Positions 23,498 to 32,300 of a stretch of 64,000 nt of DNA are shown one piece after another. The first letter of the stretch is position 1. Each line of letters starts with the position of its first letter. The stretch comes from Streptomyces olivochromogenes. Lineage in GTDB: Bacteria > Actinomycetota > Actinomycetes > Streptomycetales > Streptomycetaceae. The stretch lies in assembly GCF_001514115.1 (NCBI RefSeq), contig NZ_KQ948467.1, positions 36,518-100,517 of the forward strand, written 5' to 3'. The position numbers were made by a program, and so were the translations under genes. The notes beneath the pieces were generated by a model. It worked only from the letters and a program-made list of their open reading frames with translations. It was not told the origin of the DNA and did not search any database.

Positions 23498-26400
23498 ATG
23501 GGGGATGAAGCGACGCTCCGCCTCACGGCGGTGCTCGGAACCGAGGCGGCCGAGGTGCTGCGCGCCGCGGCGAGCTCCCGGAACCGGGAGGTCGATCTGG
23601 CCGAACCCCGCTGGACGGCAGCGGGTTACACCGGGGCGCGGCTCGCCGCGGTGGTGGAGCGTTCGCGGCCGCCGGCACCGCAGCGGCCGCGCAAATACGT
23701 CGTCAAGGTCTGCCCCGCGGACGGCCGACGTCGCGAAGGCGCACGCCATCACGCCGCCTTGGAGATGTCTCCGGCCGACTTCGCCGCCCGCCACCTGGTC
23801 TCCATGGAAGGCGACCCGATCGGACTGCCGGGCGGGGGCGAGCTGTTGCTGCAGAACATCGCCGGCGCGAGCCTGGCCCGCTGCCGTCCGATGTCGGAGT
23901 TCGCCCCGGCCGACCGGGCCCTGACGGCCGCTGCGGTCGCACGGGCGCTGACGCGGGACTGGACCGAGGAGACCGCCTGGCACCTGGACGAGCTGACGGT
24001 GTCCGGCTTCCTGCGGGACGGACTCGACGCGACCTCCGCCGCGGCGGGAACCGACCTGGCGGACGCTCTCGGTGTCGATGCCACGCTGCTCGACCCCGGC
24101 GCCTGCTGGATCGAGACGGCCGAGGACGGCCCGCACAGACCTCTGGTCAATCCGCTGGCCCTCCTCGACGGCTCGGTGGTCGGCCGTGACGACCGTGTGC
24201 AGTTCATCGCCGGGCTGACCCACCGGGACCTGCACGAGGACAACGTGCTCGTGCCGCGTGTCGACGGGAGAGTGGAGCACGAGTCCTTCCGGCTCGTCGA
24301 CCTGTCGACGTTCGACGAGGCCGCCCCGCTCAGCGCCGACCTCGCCATGCTGACGGTCTCCTCCGTCGTCCGCCTGCTGTCCGCCCGGACGCCCGCGCAG
24401 AACGAGGCACTGCTGCACTACCTCGTCGACCGCACCGCGACAGCGGCCGGGGCCCCGCCCTCCGACGCGACCGCACTCGTCGACGCCGTGCGCTACGCGG
24501 CCAGGCCCGCCTTCCTCCAGGCCGAGTTCGAGGAGAACTGGTCCGAGCAACTCCTGCTCTCCTTGGTCGCCACCGCCCTCCTCCACCTGTCCTTCGAGAA
24601 CGTCGACGCCGAGGCCCGCTGGTGGCTGCTGCGCCTCGCCGCCCACGCCGGCACCGCGTTCCTGGAATCCCGGGGTGTACGCGCACCCGAGGTCCGGCGG
24701 CTGATCGACCGCGTGGCCGTCACGGCGGCACCTCGCACGAGGACCAGTGCGAGCCGCCCACCGGAGGGGGCCGCCGAACCGCTGCGTGTCGAGGACGGGT
24801 TCAACCGATCCCTGCTGGTCGTCGTATCTGGCGACGACCAGGACGAGGAATCCGGAGCGGTGCGGGAAACGGTCACGACGGCGGTCCGCTCGTTCCGCGC
24901 GATCGGATACGAGAGCGCGGGCGACGTCGTCGTGCCCCTCACCGGCCCGCAGATCCCGAGGGACCTGATCGCGCAACGGCTGGCGCGGACCGGACCGCAG
25001 GACGCCGTCACGGTCTACGTCACCGGCGTGGTCGAACGTCTTGAGGCGACGGCGGGCAGGCCGCGCCAGCTGGTCCTGCACACTCCGCGCTCCCGGCCCG
25101 GGCACGAACGCGGCACCCTGCCGCTGACCTCGCTGCTGGAAGGCCTGCGGGAACGGCCCCCGGGCGAAGGGGCCGGATCCCTGCTGCTCGTGCTCGACGT
25201 GCGCGGCGCCGACCCGGACGACGTGACGCGTGAGGCCACCGCGATGATGTCGGACCTCGGCGCGGGCGAGGGCAGCTCCGGAGGCCTGCACCTGGTGGTC
25301 GCGGTCCGCTCGGCGGGCGAGCCCGGCGCGGGATTCGCCACCGCGTGGGCGCACGCCCTGACCGTCGGCGACGACACGCCGCGCGACCAGCCCTACCTGG
25401 CGTTGGACGAGTTCGCCGACCGGCTGCGCGCGGCCGCCCCGCCCGGGTACGCGATCCGGGTCGCCTCGCCGAGCCCGGCCGGTCCGAACCGCTGCCTGCC
25501 CAACCTCCGGCACCATCTCGCAGGCGTCGACCCCGGCGAGATGTCGTCCTGGTGGGAGCCCACGGCGCGGGCCTCGACGGGAGTCGGCGAGTCGGCCTGG
25601 TTCTTCAGCGGACGCCGCAAGTTGAACAAGCGGGTGACCGAGTGGCTCGCCGACCCGGCCGAACCGGTGCTCGTCCTCACCGGAGCCCCGGGGTCGGGCA
25701 AGAGCACCGTCATGGCGCGCACGGTGGTGGCGACCGTACCGGACCTGCGGGAACGGCTGCGTGGGCATCCCGGCGCCTTCCGGCACGCGGAGACCGCGCC
25801 GGAGGACTTCCGTTTCGCCCTCACCATGCGTCTGACGAAACTCACCGTGGAGGAGGTGAAGGCCCGCCTGGAGCAGGTGACCGAGAGCTCCGGTACGGGC
25901 GCGCTGCCGCCGGTCATCGCCCTCGACGGCCTGGACGAGGCGTACGACCCGCACCGGATCGTCGCCGAACTGCTGCGTCCCCTGGTCCAACAGGCCCGGT
26001 CCGGCGGCCCCCGTCTGCTGATCGCCACCAGGAGCCGGCCGGTCGGGCACGACCCCACGGACGTACTGGCACCCCGTGGAGACCTGATCGGGCCCCTCGT
26101 CGGGGACGGTGGCACGGTCGTGGACGTGGGCGAAGCACCGTGGCTGGAGACCGGTGACATCGCCGAGTACTGCGAGCGGCTGCTCTCGGTCGAGGTCAAC
26201 GACCGAGGAAACCCCAACATCTACGCCGCAGGCCCGCGGGCGCGCCGTGTGCTCGCCCGCTCCATCGAGACCCAGGCCCGCCACTCCTTCCTGCTGGCCG
26301 CGCATGTCGCCCGCCGGCACACGCTGGACAGCGCACCGGCCGATGCGCAGAGCCCGGCGTGGCGTCGGCAGTTCCCGCAGCGCATCGGGGACGCGATGCG

Positions 26401-29317
26401 TCAGGAGATCGAGGCCTTCTACGGGGTGGAGGAGGCCGACCGACAACTGGCGCTGCTGCGCCCGCTCGCGTTCGCCGAAGGCATCGGACTCACCCGCGAA
26501 ACGGCCGGTGCGACAGACCTGTGGGCGCTGCTGGCCACCCGACTGGATCCGGACGGGCGCACGTTCGCCGACGCGGACGTGACCGCGCTGTTGGAGCAGC
26601 GCGTGGCGACCCACCTGGTCATGGAGGTCGACGCAGGCGGCCCCAGCGCCTACCGCTTCCACCACGAGGCGCTCGCCGAGTCGTTCCTGACCGGACGCGG
26701 CGACCGCACGGCGGCCCACCGGGCCATCACCGGGGCGCTGCTCGACACGCTGGTCGCGGACGGCATGCGCGAGTGGCAGCGCGCGTCGGCCTATCTGCGG
26801 CGTGCGCTGCCCGAACACGCGCGCCAGGGCGGCGAGCTCACGTCCCTGGCCGACGACCCGGGGCTGCTGACGCACTGCGACCCGGACCGGCTGCACGAGG
26901 CACTGGTCTCCTCGGGAACACAACGACTGGTCTCCCTGAGCCGACTGCTGCGCCCCTACCTGCACCGGCTGCGGACAGCCTCCCCGTCGGGACGGGGCTT
27001 TCTGCTGTCGGTCGCCGCGACCGTGATGAACCGGCACGGACTCTCCGACGCGCTCGCCGCGGCGGCCGGCATGCCGGTGTCCGTCACCCATGTCCGGGTC
27101 CGTCACGAGGCGCTGCGGCAGTCGGTGGCCGAGGGCGCGCCGGTGTCGGCCCTGGCGTGTGCGGACAGCCGCGACGGCGACCCGTTGCTCTTCATCGCGG
27201 GCGGCCGCTTCCTCGACGTGCGCGACCCGGACTCGGGCGCGCTCGTCGAGACGATACTGACCGGGGCCGCCGAGGTGTGGGCCATGACCGCCTACCTCGA
27301 CGACGACGGCTTCCCCGTCGTCGCGACGGCCGGCCGGGACGGCGGCGTCCGGGTCTGGGACGCGACGACGCGCGCGCTGCGGGCCGAACACCCGGTGGAC
27401 TTCCGCCGCGGCCTCGTCCACGGCGTCGGTGGCAACGGCGAGGCGTTCCTCGCCGGATGGACGGACGAACACGTCGGCATCTGGCGCCCGGGCCGGACCG
27501 ACGAGGTGCTCGTGCTGCCCGTGGAGTGGGAGCCGGGACGTCAACCCATCACCACGGCGACCGTGGTGCGGGACCGCGACGGCACCGACGTGCTGGCGGT
27601 GGCCGCCGGTGGCAGGGTCACCGTCTGGGAGCCCGACACCGGTCGCCTGCGCCACACGATCGACCTCGACGCGGCCTTCAACATCCAGCTCGCGGCACTG
27701 CAACCGGACCGCGCCGACGGCGTGTTGCTGATCACGACGGGCCTGCACTCGAAGGAGGCCCTGTTGTGGCGGTCGTCGACCGGCACGCGCCCATGGCCCT
27801 TCCCGGAGGTCCCGGTCTGCACCGCGAGCTGGGAGGGCGAGGACGGATCCGGCATCGCGCTCGGGTACGTCAGCGGCGCGGTCGACCTGTGGAACGGCGA
27901 CGAGCACACCCCGCCGCGCCGCTTGCAGGACGCGGGCATGTCCGTCCACGCCGTGCACATCGGCCCCGCCGGTGTGCCGCGGCCGGCGATCGTGGCCGTG
28001 GACACCGTCGGCCGTATCCGGGTGTGGGAATGGGGCCCGGGCCGGGACTCGACCACACTGGTCGGCTCGACCGCCCACGCCCTCGCCATGGGCGCACTGC
28101 GCCAAGGCGGACGCTATGTGGCGGTCGGGCACAACAGCGGCGCGGACCTGTGGCGGCTCGACGAGGTCAGCCAGGACCCGGAGGCGTACGACCTGCACGA
28201 CGCCGACGCCCATCTGATCGCGGTCGACGGGGTGTCGCCCGACTTCGCCACGCTCGGCGACGACGGCCGCATCCACCTCTGGTCGGCCCGCAGCGGCCGC
28301 TCCGTGGGCGCGTTGCCCATTCCCACGGGCCACCCCTTCGCGGTCGTCGGGTGGAGCGGGCCCGACGGCGGCCGGATCGCCGTGACCTCGGCCACGCTGC
28401 TGCAGGTCTTCGCTCTCGAACCCGGCACGGGAGTGCTGCTGGAACGCGAGTTGACGGCACCCGGCCGGCTCGCGGTGCTCGAACGTCCCGGGCGGGTACT
28501 GCTGGCCGTGGCCGACCGCCGGCAGGTCCGCGTGATGGATCCGGCCAGCGGCGACATGCATGACCTGGACGTGCCCGCGGCGACACCCTCGGGTCGGCCG
28601 TTGTCGGAGGCCGCCCGCAACGTGATCAGCCTCGCGTGGGTGTCCACGCCCGGCTCCGACCCGGTCCTGGTCGCGGGCACCCAGGGCGGCCTGCTGGTCC
28701 GCTGGTCATGGAGCGACGACGGGCCCGCCCGGGCACTGCCGCCCCTCGCCGAGAAGTTGGGCATGGTCACGGTCGTCATGCCCGTGCCCGGCGGCGACGG
28801 CATGCGGGTACTGGCGGGCGACACCCACGGTGGTCTGGTGGTGTACGACGCCTTCGACGGCTCGCTCGTGCACGATCTGACGAGGGACGACGCACGCGTC
28901 ATCGGAGCCACCGTCGTGGCGGCGTCGCCTCCGGTCGTGGTCACCGGCCACAGCGCCGACGACGCCTGCGGGCTGAAGGTCTGGAACCCGGAGACCGGCG
29001 GCCAGTCGGGCGCCGTGGTCCACCGGTCGCGTGCACACGACGCCTTTGTCGGTCCGCCCAGGGCCGGCCGGACGGCCGACGGTCGGCCGTTCGTCGTCTA
29101 CGCCGTCGAGGACGGCGTGGAGCTGCTCCGGCTGGACCGATCGAGCCACGACACCGCACCGGTACGGCTGCTGCTGCCCTTCACCGTCAACGACGTCACC
29201 GTCCAGGGCGACATGGTGTACCTCGCGGGCGGGGGAGGCTATCTGATGTTCACCGTGTCCTGTCCGGCGGCCGAGGCCGACCTGCCGGTGCCTTCGCGGG
29301 GTGACGATGAGTCCTGA
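23498..29317 (+). CDS. Giant kinase-fold/caspase-like/STAND-ATPase/WD40 protein
   Basis: A 1939-residue multidomain protein. (1) Residues about 1-420: APH-like kinase fold with Lys70 (YVVKV), catalytic loop HRDLHEDN at 242-249 and metal-binding Asp268 (VDLSTF). (2) About 435-690: caspase-like fold judged by strand pattern (LLVVVSGDD, VTVYVTGVV, LLLVLDVRGAD), but the usual GHG and DxCxS positions are VTGVV and LDVRG, so the protease dyad is gone. (3) About 700-1190: STAND-type ATPase, Walker A GAPGSGKST at 729-737, Walker B IALDGLDEA near 807, then LLIATRSRP and a helical region. (4) About 1210-1939: WD40-type repeats, enough for two propellers (VRVWDATTR, IRVWEWG, IHLWSARSG). Such architecture fits a sensor-NTPase of a conflict system. 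The next gene starts inside its last codons. Confidence 0.85.
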   Translation: MGDEATLRLTAVLGTEAAEVLRAAASSRNREVDLAEPRWTAAGYTGARLAAVVERSRPPAPQRPRKYVVKVCPADGRRREGARHHAALEMSPADFAARHLVSMEGDPIGLPGGGELLLQNIAGASLARCRPMSEFAPADRALTAAAVARALTRDWTEETAWHLDELTVSGFLRDGLDATSAAAGTDLADALGVDATLLDPGACWIETAEDGPHRPLVNPLALLDGSVVGRDDRVQFIAGLTHRDLHEDNVLVPRVDGRVEHESFRLVDLSTFDEAAPLSADLAMLTVSSVVRLLSARTPAQNEALLHYLVDRTATAAGAPPSDATALVDAVRYAARPAFLQAEFEENWSEQLLLSLVATALLHLSFENVDAEARWWLLRLAAHAGTAFLESRGVRAPEVRRLIDRVAVTAAPRTRTSASRPPEGAAEPLRVEDGFNRSLLVVVSGDDQDEESGAVRETVTTAVRSFRAIGYESAGDVVVPLTGPQIPRDLIAQRLARTGPQDAVTVYVTGVVERLEATAGRPRQLVLHTPRSRPGHERGTLPLTSLLEGLRERPPGEGAGSLLLVLDVRGADPDDVTREATAMMSDLGAGEGSSGGLHLVVAVRSAGEPGAGFATAWAHALTVGDDTPRDQPYLALDEFADRLRAAAPPGYAIRVASPSPAGPNRCLPNLRHHLAGVDPGEMSSWWEPTARASTGVGESAWFFSGRRKLNKRVTEWLADPAEPVLVLTGAPGSGKSTVMARTVVATVPDLRERLRGHPGAFRHAETAPEDFRFALTMRLTKLTVEEVKARLEQVTESSGTGALPPVIALDGLDEAYDPHRIVAELLRPLVQQARSGGPRLLIATRSRPVGHDPTDVLAPRGDLIGPLVGDGGTVVDVGEAPWLETGDIAEYCERLLSVEVNDRGNPNIYAAGPRARRVLARSIETQARHSFLLAAHVARRHTLDSAPADAQSPAWRRQFPQRIGDAMRQEIEAFYGVEEADRQLALLRPLAFAEGIGLTRETAGATDLWALLATRLDPDGRTFADADVTALLEQRVATHLVMEVDAGGPSAYRFHHEALAESFLTGRGDRTAAHRAITGALLDTLVADGMREWQRASAYLRRALPEHARQGGELTSLADDPGLLTHCDPDRLHEALVSSGTQRLVSLSRLLRPYLHRLRTASPSGRGFLLSVAATVMNRHGLSDALAAAAGMPVSVTHVRVRHEALRQSVAEGAPVSALACADSRDGDPLLFIAGGRFLDVRDPDSGALVETILTGAAEVWAMTAYLDDDGFPVVATAGRDGGVRVWDATTRALRAEHPVDFRRGLVHGVGGNGEAFLAGWTDEHVGIWRPGRTDEVLVLPVEWEPGRQPITTATVVRDRDGTDVLAVAAGGRVTVWEPDTGRLRHTIDLDAAFNIQLAALQPDRADGVLLITTGLHSKEALLWRSSTGTRPWPFPEVPVCTASWEGEDGSGIALGYVSGAVDLWNGDEHTPPRRLQDAGMSVHAVHIGPAGVPRPAIVAVDTVGRIRVWEWGPGRDSTTLVGSTAHALAMGALRQGGRYVAVGHNSGADLWRLDEVSQDPEAYDLHDADAHLIAVDGVSPDFATLGDDGRIHLWSARSGRSVGALPIPTGHPFAVVGWSGPDGGRIAVTSATLLQVFALEPGTGVLLERELTAPGRLAVLERPGRVLLAVADRRQVRVMDPASGDMHDLDVPAATPSGRPLSEAARNVISLAWVSTPGSDPVLVAGTQGGLLVRWSWSDDGPARALPPLAEKLGMVTVVMPVPGGDGMRVLAGDTHGGLVVYDAFDGSLVHDLTRDDARVIGATVVAASPPVVVTGHSADDACGLKVWNPETGGQSGAVVHRSRAHDAFVGPPRAGRTADGRPFVVYAVEDGVELLRLDRSSHDTAPVRLLLPFTVNDVTVQGDMVYLAGGGGYLMFTVSCPAAEADLPVPSRGDDES

Positions 29318-32300
29318 ACCGGCCCCGGGGCCAGCGCGCACTTCGGCGCAGGACGCCCAGAGCGGAGTGGAGGAGCTCAGCGAGTACCTGGGCGACGAGC
29401 GCTCGGCGCGGGCACTGGCCGAGTGGGCCGAGAACGTGCCGGCGACCGTGCGGCCCTTGCGCCCCAAGTGGGCCCCGTCCGGCAAGGGGTACACCGGAGC
29501 GGTGCTGGCAGCCGTGACGATCACACCGGGTCCGGGAATCGTCGTGATCAAGCTGTGTCCCGCCGATCAGCGCGCGGAACACGCCGCCCACACGCGGGCG
29601 CGACGTGCCTCCGAACTCCGGGGCGACTTCGCCCGGCAACACCTCACCCAGCAGCTCTACCCGCCGCACCCGGTGGGCGACGGACGGCTGCTGACGTTCC
29701 AGAGCCCCGCCGGTGACGACCTGCGTAACGTCGTCACGATGGCGCAGCTGAACGACGAGGACCTGCGGTCGACCTTTCGCACCGTGGTCACCGGCCTCGT
29801 CGCCCACTGGAACCAGGGACTCGAGTCCAAGGACACCGAACTCGTGAGCGTCTCCGAGTTCCTGCGGCGAGAACTCGACACGTCGGTCGCCGAGGGCGGT
29901 TCGACCCGGGCCTACGGCGCCGGGATCGAGAACCTGCGCCCCGGCACGGCGTGGATCCAGATCGGCGACATCGTCCTGCCGAACCCGCTGACCATGACCG
30001 TCGCCGATGCCGAACTGCCCGACCCGCGGATCCCGGTCGTGCACGGGCTGGCCCACGGCGACCTGCATCTGCACAACGCCCTGGTACCCGCGCGCAGGGG
30101 CACGTTGCGTCCTGACGCCTTTCGGCTCATCGACCTGTCCACCTTCGCCGAAGACGCCCCGCTCACCCGGGACGTGGCGACACTGATGCTGTCGGTCCTG
30201 GCCGAGAAAGCGCCGACCGGCCTGATCGACGAGCACGAGCTCGCCCTGCTGCGCCACGTGGTCGATCCGAGGGACGCGTATGTGGCGCGCATCGTGCCCG
30301 AACTGGCGCTTCTCGTCGATGACTTGCACTCCGCCTGTACCGACGTGGCATCGGGCGGCTGGCAGGCTCTGTGGTGGGACCAACTGCTGCTGTCCGTCCT
30401 GGCGACGGCGTTGCGCTTCACGACCTACGAGGACCTGGGCGAGGCCCGCAGGTGGAGGTTCTTCCGTCTGGCGGCCCATGCGGGCGGCGAGTTGCTGTCG
30501 CGGCACGGGGTGATCCCGCCCTCGTCCGCGCCCGCGGTCTCGCCCCCGTCGCAGGCAGGTACGGCAGGGCGCGCGTCCACGACCACCCCGGCCACGACCG
30601 TCGCCGTACGAGAGCCCGACGCCCACGCCGCCGTACCATCGGCGAACGCCGCCGCACCACCGGTGAACCGGCCCCCCGTCCCGCACATGGCCCCCGCCGT
30701 GCCGACCGACTTCGTCGACCGGCCCGCGGAAGGCACCGACCTGCTCCGTTCCCTCCTGGCGGCCGCCGCGGCGGGGGAGCGGGTACCGACGGAAGGACAC
30801 CGTGCCGTCGGCCTGACCTCCTCCGTCACCGGTGTCCACGGCACCGGAGGCTTCGGGAAGACCACGCTCGCCGCCTGGGTCTGTCACCACCCGGAGGTGC
30901 GAGCCGCCTTCCCGGACGGTGTGCTGTGGGCGCAGCTCGGCCAGGACCCGCCGCGCCAGCGGATCATCGCCTGGGCGCGCGACCTCATCACGCTCCTCAC
31001 GGGCACCGAACCCCCGGTCTACGCCACGGTGGAGGCGGCCGGCGAACACCTGGGCGCGGCGCTGGAGGGCCGCCGCGTACTGCTCGTGGTCGATGACGTG
31101 TGGCGGCGGGAGGACGTGGAACCCTTCCTCCGGGGCGGCAGCGGCTGCGTCCGGCTGGTGACCACCCGCAGACCCGGGGTGCTGGACGCGTCGGCGCCGC
31201 TGATCCGCATCGACCGCATGTCCTCCGCGCAGTCCCTGAACCTGCTGGCAGCGGGAGTCGAGGGAGCGGACAACACCACGCTGCTCCCGCTGTTCGAGCG
31301 CTCCGGCAACTGGCCACTGGCGTTGAGACTGCTGAACGGCGTACTGCGCAGCATGGTTCACCGCAGCGGGATGGCCCTGCCGGACGTCGTGTCCGAGATG
31401 GCCGAGGAGTTGGACCGGTACGGTCTGGCCGGCCCCCTCGACGCCTATCCGGCCCCCGGCACCCGCACGGTGGAAGCCACGGTCGACCTCAGCCTCCACG
31501 AACTGGCCCGGATCCCGCGCACCGGCCGCGGTTCACTCGGGCGGCTGGCGGCCATGGCCTGCTTCCCGGAGGACCAGCACATCCCCTACCGCTGGCTCGC
31601 CAGGCTCTGGGGAGTGAGCAGACTAACCGCGCGCCTCGAGTGCGAGCGGCTGAATGAGCACTCCCTGCTGGTCCAGCACGACGGAGAGGGCGTACGGCTG
31701 CACGACGTCATCCGTGACGTCCTGCGCCGCCGCGACCCAGAAGCAGTCCGGCAGGCACATCAGACCTTGCTGGAGGGGCAGGCCGCGCTGTGCGGCGGGG
31801 CGGGCTGGCACGCCCTGGCCGCACCTGGCGCCGATCCCGCGTTCCTGGACAACGTCACCTACCACCTCGCGGGAGCCCTCGCCTCCACCGACCTCCACCA
31901 CACCACCACCGACTTCCGGTTTCTCGTCGAACGGGTCTGGCGCAGCGGTCCGGCCGCCCTGGAGGCGGAAGCGGCGCGCTACCACTCGATGTTCCCGGTC
32001 CTGGGAATGGACCGCTTCGCCATGGAACTCGGCGCGCTGGTCCACGGAGAGGCTCATCTCCTGGCAGGTCACGTGCGGCGCCTCGATCTCGCAGTCACCC
32101 TGCACAGCCGTTGTCTGGCATGGAAGGAGGTCGGGCGACGACTGCATCACACGCGCGAGGTCCTGCGCGGCGGGCTCGTCGCTACGGAACCCTTCCCCGA
32201 CGATCCGGACGGGCGGCTGTGGCGGGTACTGACCGGTCACACGGGACCCGTGCACGCACTGTGCTGGCGGGCGGACGGCCGGGTGCTGGTCAGCGGCAGC

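Noticed and set aside
22439..28561. A 2040-codon open frame on the minus strand across the giant genes
   Set aside because: It lies antisense to the kinase-STAND-WD40 gene and has no recognisable domain; long antisense frames are expected in high-GC DNA. Only its left end coincides with the S-4TM region, in another frame.
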